Source: a bacterium
Lineage (GTDB): Bacteria; Patescibacteriota; Patescibacteriia; JAGPKW01
Assembly (NCBI GenBank): GCA_021780535.1
Contig: JAJXYN010000007.1
Location: 1 to 50,054 of the forward strand
Direction of reading: 5' to 3'
DNA: 50,054 nucleotides
The position numbers were made by a program, and so were the translations under genes. This document shows positions 8,665 through 20,090 of this stretch, one piece after another. Under the pieces are notes generated by a model. The model worked only from the letters and a program-made list of their open reading frames with translations, made no database searches and was not told the origin of the DNA. Within the stretch, counting starts at the first letter, position 1. Every line of letters starts with the position of its first letter.

Positions 8665-8683
8665 AACAATTGTTTTACTCCTA
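8659..8683. terminator. Bidirectional terminator between convergent genes
   Basis: Palindrome GGAGTAAAACAATTGTTTTACTCC followed by a T-rich stretch. Confidence 0.7.
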
Positions 8684-8690
8684 TTTTATT

Positions 8691-9371
8691 TTATGCAGAA
8701 AGTAAACCAACAGCCTTTTCATAAGAATTTATAATATCTACATATTGTCTTAAAACCTGTATTTTATAAGTTTTATCGATATCGCTATCTTTAGTTTCTT
8801 GATAATCTTTTTCTAGTTTTATAATAGAAGCTTCAAAAATAGATTTTTTCTCAGTTCTAAATCTTCCATCATCTAAATTCTTAAAAAATTCAACTCCATA
8901 AACATAAGAACTTAAAGATTTGAATCCAAAATCCATAATAATATTTATCTTTTGGTCTAAATCATCTATAGTATCCTCAATATTTGCAACAATATCAAGA
9001 TTATCAGATTTCTCAATTCTTTTTTGGAGTTTAGAAATTGTTTGATTAAATTTATCTACATAAGCATCTTTTAATAAAGAAGAACCCAATTCTATTATTC
9101 TAGAGGTAACTTCTTCGTTTATAACTTTTCTAAAATGTTCTGGGTTATGAATACCGGCAATTTCTTTTTGTCTATCAGATATTAAAGTAGTTAACTCAGC
9201 TATGTCTTTATTTTTATCAGTAGTTACTGATAAATCTTTGCTTTCTTCTAAAAAACTACCTATAGTAGAAAAATATGAATTTATTTCAATTTTAAGTTCT
9301 CTTGTGTCTCTATCCTCTTCATCTTGTTTTTCATATTTTGGATTATAAACATTTGAATTATCTAAAGACAT
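8691..9371 (-). CDS. Coiled-coil hypothetical protein
   Basis: 226-aa ORF, strongly helical and charged; no family recognised. Confidence 0.7.
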   Translation of the reverse strand: MSLDNSNVYNPKYEKQDEEDRDTRELKIEINSYFSTIGSFLEESKDLSVTTDKNKDIAELTTLISDRQKEIAGIHNPEHFRKVINEEVTSRIIELGSSLLKDAYVDKFNQTISKLQKRIEKSDNLDIVANIEDTIDDLDQKINIIMDFGFKSLSSYVYGVEFFKNLDDGRFRTEKKSIFEASIIKLEKDYQETKDSDIDKTYKIQVLRQYVDIINSYEKAVGLLSA

Positions 9372-9584
9372 AATAGTTTTATTTATTATTTAACTTTAAT
9401 ATTATATTCATTATTATATTATAGTTCAATGCAACAGTTAGTATATATATTAAAATACATAACCAACCTACGGTCATAAAATCACAAAGTTAGTTCAATA
9501 AATATTTGCAAAAATACACATAAAGTGTTATGGTAAAAATATTCTTTAAAAGAATATACACCACAAAATATATTGGAGGAAACA

Positions 9585-10049
9585 ATGAAATATTCCACAT
9601 TAACATTAGTAAATGCAATAAATATAATAATATCAAAACATTTAAAAAGAAGAAACAGAAAAAAAGTATTTACTGTAAAATGTAAACAATGCAATAAATC
9701 GGAAACAGAATTTATCTCAGGGTTACCAGGAGAATATAAAAATGTTGATACAGATTATACGCACAACGGTAAAGGACTCGCGGTTTGTCCATCTTGCATT
9801 GGAACATCAAGAATATTAATCTCTGGGGATATTTTAATTCCATGGGAAAAAATGTCTGAGCAAGTATTGTTAATAAGAGCTAGCAATTTTAGAATACAAT
9901 TCATTAATACAAATCATTTAGAAAACAACCGCCTTGTTAATGAAAACAATGAAAAATTAAAAATATTAATGAGAAAAGCCATGGAACTTGTTAATTACAA
10001 AGTACCAGAAAATTGCCTAGCTAGAATCATTTTAGATAAAGACAAGTAA
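9585..10049 (+). CDS. Putative zinc-ribbon protein
   Basis: GGAGGA RBS before the ATG at 9585 (track start is an upstream TTG). CKQC...CPSC zinc-binding pairs. Confidence 0.7.
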   Translation: MKYSTLTLVNAINIIISKHLKRRNRKKVFTVKCKQCNKSETEFISGLPGEYKNVDTDYTHNGKGLAVCPSCIGTSRILISGDILIPWEKMSEQVLLIRASNFRIQFINTNHLENNRLVNENNEKLKILMRKAMELVNYKVPENCLARIILDKDK

Positions 10050-10064
10050 CACAGGAGGAATCAC

Positions 10065-10214
10065 ATGGAAGAAAGTGAGAAAAAATTCATTTGCCCACTA
10101 TGTGGCGATGAAACAATAGACATTGATGTAGCAGTAATATCCGCAAACGGAGACGAAATTCCATCTCATTATTGTGGTGCGTGCGACAAACACATAATAG
10201 ATCCTCCACAATGA
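10065..10214 (+). CDS. Small 49-aa zinc-ribbon protein (MEESEKKFICPLCGDETIDIDVAVISANGDEIPSHYCGACDKHIIDPPQ)
   Basis: Missed by the ORF track because of its size. AGGAGGA RBS 5-6 nt before the ATG, CPLCG...CGAC pairs, strong terminator downstream. Confidence 0.75.
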   Translation: MEESEKKFICPLCGDETIDIDVAVISANGDEIPSHYCGACDKHIIDPPQ

Positions 10215-10218
10215 AACA

Positions 10219-10262
10219 AATGCGTCATAAACGACTATTGTCGAAAAATGACGCTTTTTTAT
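10219..10262 (+). terminator. Rho-independent terminator
   Basis: GCGTCAT...ATGACGC stem with inner CGAC/GTCG, followed by TTTTTT. Confidence 0.75.
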
Positions 10263-10314
10263 TTTTATAAATTTATATATAATACTCACAAATAATATTT
10301 TTAAATTTAGACAA

Positions 10315-10947
10315 ATGAGAAAAGAAGATTTTTCAGAATTAATTAAAAAAGATTATGAAGAAAAAAATTTAAACAATTTCAATGTAAGACCAGAAATAAA
10401 AAATAATACAATAGAAGAATTAAAAAAAATATCAAAAAAAGATAGATCTAATTTTGACTTAATGTTATTAAATATCACTGGAGATTTAAATTTTGGGATA
10501 ATAATCAGAACAAGTCACCTACTTGGGGCAAACAAAGTCATAGTATTCGGAAGAAGAAGATTAGACAAGAGAGCAACAGTTGGGGCAGAAAATTATCAAA
10601 AAGTAGAAAGATATGAGGGATTAAATCCAGACCTAACAATAAATAAAGAAGAATTTTTCAAAGTATTAGATAAAAACAAATTATATTTTCCTATATTTGT
10701 TGAAATTGGAGGAAAAAATTTGAAAGAAATAAAATGGAAAAATGAAATACCAAAAAATGTAACTCCAATATTCATATTTGGGAATGAGAATAGAGGAATA
10801 AGCGAGGAAATAATGGATGAAGCAAAAAAAAGAAATCTTGGCATAATAGTTTCAATACCACAAAAAGGAGTATTAAAATCTCTAAATGTATCAACAGCAG
10901 CAAGTATAATACTTTGGGATTATGTGAAAGAGATGGGCCTAATATAA
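10315..10947 (+). CDS. SpoU/TrmH-family RNA 2'-O-methyltransferase
   Basis: NFGIIIRTSHLLGANKVIVFG, FGNENRGIS and SLNVSTAASIILWDY SPOUT motifs. Confidence 0.88.
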   Translation: MRKEDFSELIKKDYEEKNLNNFNVRPEIKNNTIEELKKISKKDRSNFDLMLLNITGDLNFGIIIRTSHLLGANKVIVFGRRRLDKRATVGAENYQKVERYEGLNPDLTINKEEFFKVLDKNKLYFPIFVEIGGKNLKEIKWKNEIPKNVTPIFIFGNENRGISEEIMDEAKKRNLGIIVSIPQKGVLKSLNVSTAASIILWDYVKEMGLI

Positions 10948-10970
10948 AAAATAAAACTGAGATTAATTTC

Positions 10971-11312
10971 TCAGCTTTGTTTTTTGTAAGCATTTATTTT
11001 ACTTTCTTGACCTAAAGTTTCAACAACAGAACCAGACATTGAGAGATTTGTAAGATAATTCATAGTTCCTGGATCCATACCAACACTATCAGTGCTGGTT
11101 GGTTTCGTTATCACCGTAGCTTCCTCTTGTTGTTTTCTAACAGCATCATCAAAAATTTCACCAAAAAGTTTACCAGTTATAGGTGGCTGTTTTAGTTTCC
11201 CAAAAACCTTATCTTTAGGATTTTTATCAAAACTACCACCAAAAGACTTTTCCGTACTTTTGATAGGAGTAATTCTTGATCTATTATTATCTAAATTCAT
11301 AAACATTCTCAT
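10971..11312 (-). CDS. Hypothetical protein
   Basis: 113-aa polar, low-complexity ORF; terminator-like CTGAGA/TCTCAG hairpin at the convergent junction. Confidence 0.55.
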   Translation of the reverse strand: MRMFMNLDNNRSRITPIKSTEKSFGGSFDKNPKDKVFGKLKQPPITGKLFGEIFDDAVRKQQEEATVITKPTSTDSVGMDPGTMNYLTNLSMSGSVVETLGQESKINAYKKQS

Positions 11313-11417
11313 TTAAATATTAATTTATTATAAGATATCACAAAAAAATCAAAAAATCTAACAAATATTAATTATCTAAAATAATTTTTTATCTTTTAAT
11401 AAATCACAAATCAATAA

Positions 11418-12518
<1,101 letters not shown>

Positions 12519-12530
12519 TTATAACATCAA

Positions 12531-14450
12531 TTATTTAACAACTTTATTAATACTCATAATAGGATTCAAATCAACAGAAAAATCTTTATTTAATGTAGTA
12601 TCTCTATATATAACATTAGTGTTTAAAGTCAATCCAATAGTTTTCCCGATAAATTTACTATTAGGAGTAACATTTACATAAAATTTACCAACAACATCCT
12701 TTTCAAACGCGGCAATATCTCCTATAACCCAACTAATTTTTTTAGAAATCGGATCGTAATCAAGTTTAGTAGATTTTGAAAGAATAGAGTCAGAAGAATA
12801 ACTAACACCATCAGGCAAAGTAAAATAAACAGCAACGCCGGAAAGATTATTATAATTATTATACAAATTAAAATCCAATTCTAAAGGAGAAGATACAACC
12901 CCACTCTTCAAATTAACTTTAGCAGATGATGTTTTTATAGACAAATCACTATCCAAAATTAATTTAAATATTTTATTATCAACCAAAGTCATTTCATCAT
13001 TGGAACCATTTTTGCCAAACAAAGTTATCTTAACATTAGAATAATATCCACCATCTTTAAATTTTGTTAATAAATCTTTCTTAAAAGATAATGTCATATC
13101 CAACTCTTTTTCAACATCAGAAACATCTTTAAACCCAGCATTATTATCTTTATTCCATTCTACTATCAAATCAGATGATCCATTATTAACAGTATTGGTA
13201 AATTTTGGGGCAGAGCTAAAATTTATTTTCGGGTTAATAATATCATCTCCCAAAAATTCAACAACCAGTCTCAAATCTTTAAAAGATAAGTCTTTATTCG
13301 TTTTACTATACTTAAATGATATTTTATAAGGGTTATTAACATTAGCAGAAGCAATTCTATTAACGCCATCATCAACAATATCTGAAGACGTATTAATAGA
13401 AAAATTCAACCCAGAAATTGATGTCCTTATAGTATCATCTTTAGAAAACATCGAATCTACATTATCTAAGTTGCTCATATCAACAACAATACCTGCAGAT
13501 ATATTCAAGTTAACTTCACTAATATTATCAGAACTTACAACCCCAGTTAAAGTAATAACTTTTTCATAATAATCATCAACAGAGGGGTCGGTTTTGTTTT
13601 CTTGTTTTTTATTTAGATCAAAAATCCAATAAACCTGTTCCCCTTTATATACTTTTGTCGGATCTTCACTGTATTTATTAATTTGAAAATAATCAGGATA
13701 TTTAAAAGTTAATTTAACATTTTTTAAAGCTTTAGGGCTATTATTTTTAATTTTAATTTTATAAGATATTTCTTTATCTTTATAAAAAATATCACTTCTT
13801 TCAATAACAATATCAAAAACAGGCTTAGTAATAGTAACTTTATAAGAATTATTACTAGAAAAAGAAGAAGAAATAGATTCAAAATTATAATTCATAGTTG
13901 CAGATAAAATACTATCAACACCAACAGACCCAAATAAAGAACCTCTCAAAGTAACTTTCTTTTCTTCTCCAGGATTCAAAATATCAAATTTCCATTTAGC
14001 ATATTCATCATTTACAAGATATGGTTCTGTATCTGATGAAATATATGAAAATTCAGAAGGGAATCTAGCGGAAAGTTCTATATTTTTCATCTTATAGTTT
14101 TCAGTATTTTTAAAGGACAAAGAATACTCAATTTGACCATCACTACCAACACCAAGAGGGCTATTTATGTTTATAACAATTCTATTTGAATAATCAGCAG
14201 AAACAACATTAGTATCAACGGTTTTATTAAATTTAACAAAGCCAATAAATAAAACAACAATAGACACTAACAAAATAATAATAAGAGATAAAAGCACTTT
14301 TTTAAACAAACTAGATTTTTTTAAATCCAAAGTTTTATCTTTATCAGAATCAAAAATATTCTCGACAACCTTCCTGTGCTCAGTCTTAAGAATATCATTT
14401 AAAGCTTCTTCATTATTTCCATCTTTTTTTTCTTCATTATTTTCAAACAT
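12531..14450 (-). CDS. Membrane-anchored surface protein with Ig-like/DUF11-type repeats
   Basis: One N-terminal TM helix then repeated beta-rich modules (VKITLFGK, LKNVKLTFKYPDYF, VAVYFTLPDGV). Confidence 0.7.
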   Translation of the reverse strand: MFENNEEKKDGNNEEALNDILKTEHRKVVENIFDSDKDKTLDLKKSSLFKKVLLSLIIILLVSIVVLFIGFVKFNKTVDTNVVSADYSNRIVININSPLGVGSDGQIEYSLSFKNTENYKMKNIELSARFPSEFSYISSDTEPYLVNDEYAKWKFDILNPGEEKKVTLRGSLFGSVGVDSILSATMNYNFESISSSFSSNNSYKVTITKPVFDIVIERSDIFYKDKEISYKIKIKNNSPKALKNVKLTFKYPDYFQINKYSEDPTKVYKGEQVYWIFDLNKKQENKTDPSVDDYYEKVITLTGVVSSDNISEVNLNISAGIVVDMSNLDNVDSMFSKDDTIRTSISGLNFSINTSSDIVDDGVNRIASANVNNPYKISFKYSKTNKDLSFKDLRLVVEFLGDDIINPKINFSSAPKFTNTVNNGSSDLIVEWNKDNNAGFKDVSDVEKELDMTLSFKKDLLTKFKDGGYYSNVKITLFGKNGSNDEMTLVDNKIFKLILDSDLSIKTSSAKVNLKSGVVSSPLELDFNLYNNYNNLSGVAVYFTLPDGVSYSSDSILSKSTKLDYDPISKKISWVIGDIAAFEKDVVGKFYVNVTPNSKFIGKTIGLTLNTNVIYRDTTLNKDFSVDLNPIMSINKVVK

Positions 14451-14543
14451 TTGTAGATATTAAAATATTAAAATATATAAATATATAAAAATTCCTTACT
14501 TTTCCATATTTATATATTTATATATTTCCATATTTATATATTT

Positions 14544-15134
14544 CTAATTAAAAAAATTTTCAATCTCCAAATCTCTCTCTATATTATCATAAATAAATTT
14601 AAAAAAAACATTTTTATTAAGCACTTTCCCATTTATAGGAATAATTCCAATACCATTTATTTTAAAAAAATTAACAAAAAACCCATATAATATCTTTATC
14701 AAGTCCTTATCTCTAATAAAATCAATAGAATTAATAATTAAGTCATCTTTTAATTTCATGTTATTAATAAAATCAAAATATCCTATACATAAATTATAGA
14801 CCCTTTTATCAGAAAAATGAAAATCCATCTGTTTGCCAACAATTTCAGAAATAAAAATATAAGCAATATTTTTTCTCAAATCAGCAAACATATTCTGATA
14901 AACATATTCTACACTAGCATTGCATATTTTATCAAAACTCTTACCAATAACAATATCACAATCAATAATAGAAAATAACTGAACATTAGAATTTAATTTA
15001 GATAAAAATTTATAAGAACTCTTAAGTTTAATAATTCTTTTACCAAAATCAGAAGTAAAAACAGTAATAACCCTATCAAGATCACCAGAATCCTGTTGCT
15101 TTAAAATAAATAAATTAGTCCTAATGTCCAACAT
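14544..15134 (-). CDS. recO: DNA repair protein RecO, short form
   Basis: Start RTNLFILKQQDSGDLDRVITVFTSDFGKRIIKLKSSYK resembles the RecO OB fold; lacks the C-terminal zinc finger. Confidence 0.75.
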   Translation of the reverse strand: MLDIRTNLFILKQQDSGDLDRVITVFTSDFGKRIIKLKSSYKFLSKLNSNVQLFSIIDCDIVIGKSFDKICNASVEYVYQNMFADLRKNIAYIFISEIVGKQMDFHFSDKRVYNLCIGYFDFINNMKLKDDLIINSIDFIRDKDLIKILYGFFVNFFKINGIGIIPINGKVLNKNVFFKFIYDNIERDLEIENFFN

Positions 15135-15168
15135 TCATTAATAAATACAAATAATAAAAACCCTTAGA

Positions 15169-15252
15169 TATAATAGCGATGTTTTTTGAACGTTGTGTAG
15201 CTCTTATGATATCTTAATTGAGCGAAACACAGAGAAGAAAATATCACTATTA
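15169..15252 (-). repeat. R element copy R1 (A-type) between ileS and recO
   Basis: ATAATAGCGATGTTTT...AAAATATCACTATTAT arms around core GAACGTTGTGTAGCTC...TTGAGCGAAACACAGAGAAG. Confidence 0.8.
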
Positions 15253-15281
15253 TATTTTTATACGAATAATTATAATTTAAA

Positions 15282-18200
15282 TCATTCAATTTCAATAAAT
15301 AACTTATTACCATCTATTTCAATTTCTTTTCCATTATTAGAAACAAATAGAATCTCATTAGCAACAACATTATTTAAAATAAATTTTTCATTATTTTCAA
15401 CAGCTTTTTTAATATTATTTTCTTCAGAAAAATATTTAATATTTATTTTATCAGAAAGTGTTAAGTTTTTTTCAGATCTCAAATCATTAATAATAGAAAT
15501 AAATTCACGAGCCAATCCTTCAAGTTTCAAACTTTCAGTTATTTCAGTATTTAAAGCTATAACAATACCATGGTCAGAAGCAACATCAATTCCGTCTTTA
15601 CCAATATAAGCAACTTCACAATCAGATAATTCTATTCTCCATTTAGAATCAACAACAACTATATCACCTTCTAACTCAAAATTTCCAGATTTTGCCTCAT
15701 TTATAATATTTTGTACATCTTTACCAAACTCAGGACCAAGAACTCTAGCATTAGGTTTTAATTGCATTTTAGAAATATCTTCAGTTTTAGAAACAAATTC
15801 AATTTCTTTAATATTAAGTTCAGAGCAAATAATGTTTTTATTATTTAAAACAATACTTTTTTGAACATCATTAGCAACAATAGTAATATTATTCAAAGGT
15901 TGACGAGTAACAATATTTTTTTGTTTTCTAATAGAAAGACCAAGACTTATCACATCACGAGCAAAAGAAATTTCTGATAGCAATTCTTTATTAATTAATT
16001 TTGTATTAGCAATAGGAAAATTTTCCAAATGAACAGATTCTAAGCTATTATCTATTTCTTTGTATAAATACTCAGATATAAAAGGTGTAACGGGAGCCAT
16101 TATCTTAGATAAATTAGATAAGACGTACCTTAAAACAGATAAAGCTAAAGCTTTATCATTTCCCATTTTTAATCTAGACCTATTAATTCTCACATACCAA
16201 TTAGATAAATCATCAATAAAACCATCTATTAAACGAGTTCCTTCAGCTAAATAATATCCATCCCAATTTTCAGATACTCCTTTTATAAATTCATTCAATC
16301 TAGCAATAATCCACTTATCAGAATTATTTTCCAATATATCAAAATTTTGTATTGATGCGATATTTTTTGCTCCTCCGGCCATTTTATAAAAATCTAAAAC
16401 ATTAATTATTTTCAAAATAATTTTTCTAACGACTTCTTCAACGCCTTTTTCATAAAAATTCAAATCTTGCAAAGATACAACTGGAGAAGATAAAAGATAA
16501 TATCTTAAAGCATCAGCTCCATATTTTTGCAATACAATATTTGGATCAGGATAATTTTTAAGCTTCTTGCTCATTTTTTGACCATCTTCAGCAAGTACAA
16601 TGCCGTTAACTACAACATTCTTAAATGCTGGTTTATCAAACAATGCCGTACCTAAAACAACTAAAGTATAAAACCAACCCCTCGTCTGATCCTGCCCTTC
16701 AGCAATAAATTCAGCGGGGAAAGTATTCTCAAATTTTTCTTTATTTGAAAAAGGATAACCTAATTGAGCATAAGGCATAGAACCACTTTCAAACCAACAA
16801 TCAAAAACTTCAGGTATTCTTTTCATATCACCACCACATTCAGGACAACTAAAACTTATTTCATCAACAATATGTTTATGGAGATCAAACTCTTTTTTTG
16901 TTGTATTATCAATAAAAACAGTAGAATAACCAAAACTATTCCCATCAACCATATATAAATATTTTTCAATATTCCAACCTCTTAAAACACTGTCTATCAT
17001 GTTTTTTAACCCATCATGAGTAACAATTAAAATTTTTTTTCCTTTATATTGATCCAAAGAATTAATAAATTTTCTAACTCTGATTTCAAGATCTGCAAAA
17101 GATTCTCCACTATCACCTTTCTTATAACTATATCTATCACTGCCAGATAATTTTTTATATTTCTTAATTTCCTCTTTAATTTCAATAGAAATATCTTCAC
17201 CTTCCCAACAACCTTTATTCATTTCTCTTAATTCTTCAACGATAATCAATTCTTTTTTTGCTTTTTTGTTCAAAATTTCTGCTGTCTGTCTTGCTCTTAG
17301 CACAGGTGAACACAAAACAATATCAAAATCATCACCTATTTCATTAGATATTTTTCCTACATTATTTTCTCCATTTAAAGTTAATGGGTATCCATCATTT
17401 CCAGACCATTCTATTCCTTTAATATTTTTTTCGCTTTCACCATGTCTTGCAACTATTATTTTTGTAATTCTGTCATTTCCATCTCTATTCAACTCTTTTT
17501 GCAAATCTTCAACGCCACCAATAACTTTTATGTTTTTGCAGTTATCCCCATGACATCTCCAAATAGGAAGTGGCGAACCCCAAAATCTAGAACGAGAAAC
17601 AGCCCAATCAATACTATTTTCAAGCCATTTACCAAATCTACCATCTTTAACATTTTCCGGCACCCAATGAATCTTCTGGTTGTTTGCTATTAATTTTGTT
17701 TTAATTTCTTCAACTTTAACAAACCAAGAACTTGTAGCATAATTAAGTAATGGTGTATCACATCTCCAACAATGAGGATAAGAATGTTTATGTTTTTCTT
17801 TAGAAAACAACTTATCATTATCCATAAGCCACTTAACAATTTTTACATCCATCAAACTAGAATCTTCTTTTGGTTTTACTTGTCCATCTCCAAAATCTTT
17901 TGCAACAGTAGAAATAAAAGAACCACTCATTTTAACATGTTGTATAAATGGCAATTTAAATTGCTTACCAAGATTCATATCATCAAGACCAAAAGCAGGT
18001 GCAATGTGTACTATACCAGTACCTTCCTCGGTTGTAACAAAGTCAGCAGAATAAATTTTCCAACCATTTTCTTTATTTTTTATATTTTCATCATTCACAA
18101 AATAAGAAAACACGGGTTTATAAGACAATCCTATTAATTCTTTACCAAAAAAAACTTTTATCCGGAAAGTAACATGACCAGAATCAATCATAGATATTCC

Positions 18201-19055
18201 AGCATCTGCCCAATCATCAATACCAATTCCAGTGTTTTCTGCATAACCCATACCTTTTAATTTTTCTTCAAAAAAGTCATTAGATGCTATATAAGTACAT
18301 CCAGCTTTAAATTCTTTATAATCATTATTAAATTTAATCTTTTTATAAAGAATATCATTACCGATAGCCAATGCCACATTCCCTGGTAATGTCCATGGAG
18401 TAGTAGTCCAAGCTAATATAAAAGTATTAGGTTCATCAACCAATTCAAATTTCACCGTAGCAGTCAAATCCGTAATATCTTTATAACCTTGAGTAACTTC
18501 AAAATTAGATAAAGTCGTTTCACATCTTGGACAAATTTGCATAGCCTTATAACCCTCATAGATTAAATCTTTATCCCAAAGAGATTTAAAGACCCACCAA
18601 GTTGATTGCATAAATTCTGGGTTCATAGTTCTGTAATCATTGTCCATATCAACCCATCTACCAATTTTTGGAATGAATTCTTTCCAATCATCAGCATATC
18701 TCAAAACAGAATTACGACAAGCCTCATTAAATTTACCAACACCAAAATCTTCAATATCTTTTTTCGTATTAAAACCTAACTCTTTTTCAATTAAATTCTC
18801 AACTGGAAGGCCATGACAATCCCAACCCCAACGTCTTTCAACTTTATAACCTTTCATAGTCATATATCTTGGAACCATATCTTTAATAGCAGAAGCCACG
18901 ATATGTCCATAATGAGGCAAACCAGTAGCAAAAGGAGGACCATCATAAAAAGAATAATCCCCTTTTGGAGCATCTTTCTTTATAGATTTTTTAAAAATAT
19001 TATTTTCATTCCAAAAATCTAGAATATTTTTTTCATTTTCAGCAATATTAAACAT
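15282..19055 (-). CDS. ileS: Isoleucyl-tRNA synthetase with inserted histidine-phosphatase domain
   Basis: HIGH-type LPHYGHI, KMSKKLKNYPDP, WRFWGSPLPIW-like and DCWFESGSMPYAQ; internal RHGESEKN...THDGLKN domain. Confidence 0.95.
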   Translation of the reverse strand: MFNIAENEKNILDFWNENNIFKKSIKKDAPKGDYSFYDGPPFATGLPHYGHIVASAIKDMVPRYMTMKGYKVERRWGWDCHGLPVENLIEKELGFNTKKDIEDFGVGKFNEACRNSVLRYADDWKEFIPKIGRWVDMDNDYRTMNPEFMQSTWWVFKSLWDKDLIYEGYKAMQICPRCETTLSNFEVTQGYKDITDLTATVKFELVDEPNTFILAWTTTPWTLPGNVALAIGNDILYKKIKFNNDYKEFKAGCTYIASNDFFEEKLKGMGYAENTGIGIDDWADAGISMIDSGHVTFRIKVFFGKELIGLSYKPVFSYFVNDENIKNKENGWKIYSADFVTTEEGTGIVHIAPAFGLDDMNLGKQFKLPFIQHVKMSGSFISTVAKDFGDGQVKPKEDSSLMDVKIVKWLMDNDKLFSKEKHKHSYPHCWRCDTPLLNYATSSWFVKVEEIKTKLIANNQKIHWVPENVKDGRFGKWLENSIDWAVSRSRFWGSPLPIWRCHGDNCKNIKVIGGVEDLQKELNRDGNDRITKIIVARHGESEKNIKGIEWSGNDGYPLTLNGENNVGKISNEIGDDFDIVLCSPVLRARQTAEILNKKAKKELIIVEELREMNKGCWEGEDISIEIKEEIKKYKKLSGSDRYSYKKGDSGESFADLEIRVRKFINSLDQYKGKKILIVTHDGLKNMIDSVLRGWNIEKYLYMVDGNSFGYSTVFIDNTTKKEFDLHKHIVDEISFSCPECGGDMKRIPEVFDCWFESGSMPYAQLGYPFSNKEKFENTFPAEFIAEGQDQTRGWFYTLVVLGTALFDKPAFKNVVVNGIVLAEDGQKMSKKLKNYPDPNIVLQKYGADALRYYLLSSPVVSLQDLNFYEKGVEEVVRKIILKIINVLDFYKMAGGAKNIASIQNFDILENNSDKWIIARLNEFIKGVSENWDGYYLAEGTRLIDGFIDDLSNWYVRINRSRLKMGNDKALALSVLRYVLSNLSKIMAPVTPFISEYLYKEIDNSLESVHLENFPIANTKLINKELLSEISFARDVISLGLSIRKQKNIVTRQPLNNITIVANDVQKSIVLNNKNIICSELNIKEIEFVSKTEDISKMQLKPNARVLGPEFGKDVQNIINEAKSGNFELEGDIVVVDSKWRIELSDCEVAYIGKDGIDVASDHGIVIALNTEITESLKLEGLAREFISIINDLRSEKNLTLSDKINIKYFSEENNIKKAVENNEKFILNNVVANEILFVSNNGKEIEIDGNKLFIEIE

Positions 19056-19118
19056 AATTTCAGAATTTAATTATTATAAGATTACATCTAATTTAACATT
19101 TATACTTTATTTTTTCAA

Positions 19119-19155
19119 TATAAAAAAGACAATTTTGATTGTCTTTTTTATATTA
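19119..19155. terminator. Terminator hairpin
   Basis: AATATAAAAAAGACAATTTTGATTGTCTTTTTTATATT near-perfect hairpin. Confidence 0.65.
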
Positions 19156-19161
19156 TAAATT

Positions 19162-19952
19162 TTAGAATACAAGACCAGGAGGAGGAAGAGAGCAGGCATT
19201 ATTAGCTTCAAAAATACTAGAATAACATCCACCACAACTAGCCCAAAAATATCCAGCAGCAACACAAGAATCATAACTAATAAAAGAGCTAGCACTAGCA
19301 GTAGTAGAATTTCCAATTATACTCATAGTCATATTTATAGAATAATCTCCAGATGGAACCATAGCAGGAATGGTTTGAGAAATTTTAATACCATTAATAA
19401 CATAATCGGCAATTTTATCAATAGAAGCATTAGCTTGCACTAATGTTATAGAATCAACAACACCATTATTAAAGCTACTAGGAGAACCTAAAGACACTCC
19501 AGATGTAGTACAAAAAGAACTAGAACATAAACCATTAGAAACAAAAGCAATAGATGGATCAACATACATACGACCACCATAAGTAGTATAACCCTTTCCA
19601 ACAAAACCATTGGCAGCAGCATCAGGATTTTGAATATAAATATTACCACCAGTTTCAACGGCAGGATATCTAAGATAAGTTGGATTAGAACCTAAAATCA
19701 TACTAGGAGCACTAAATCCAGATTGACAATCAATAGAAACAGGAATTTGACTAAATTTATAAATAGGAGAAGATATTGGAGTATAGTTTTACTAGCATCA
19801 ACAATATCAACAGTAAGAGCACCAGGATTTATAGATAAATGCAAATTTACATTATTATCAGCAAAAACAATAAAAGAAGAAATAACTCCAACAAATAACA
19901 AGGAGATCCCAAAAATATTTTTCAAATTGTTTTTTCTAAATAAAGAGTTCAT
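19162..19952 (-). pseudogene. Frame-disrupted secreted surface protein
   Basis: Signal-peptide ORF 19952..19698 runs out of frame after DIVDASKT; the other frame continues TPISSPIYKFSQIPVSIDCQSGFSAPSMILGSNPTYLRYPAVETGG into ORF 19701..19162. Confidence 0.7.
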
Positions 19953-20043
19953 AATAAATTAAAAAATAATATTCAATTACATTAATTATATCATTTTTAA
20001 AAACAAGACAATAAGTGGAAAAGTATTATTTTATTAATCAAAA

Positions 20044-20072
20044 TTGACATCATGTAAAATATAATATATAAT
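20044..20072 (+). promoter_or_regulatory. Consensus sigma70 promoter of initiator tRNA
   Basis: TTGACA-N17-TATAAT, perfect match to consensus, 18 nt before the tRNA. Confidence 0.9.
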
Positions 20073-20090
20073 AGCATTTATTATAAATAT

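Noticed and set aside
14455-14545. AT-rich quasi-tandem repeats (tccatatttatatatttatatattt)
   Set aside because: Low-complexity AT spacer, similar to 45425-45515; no specific function supported.
19107-19316. 69-aa hydrophobic ORF
   Set aside because: Alternative frame of the frame-disrupted surface protein plus its terminator; no RBS.
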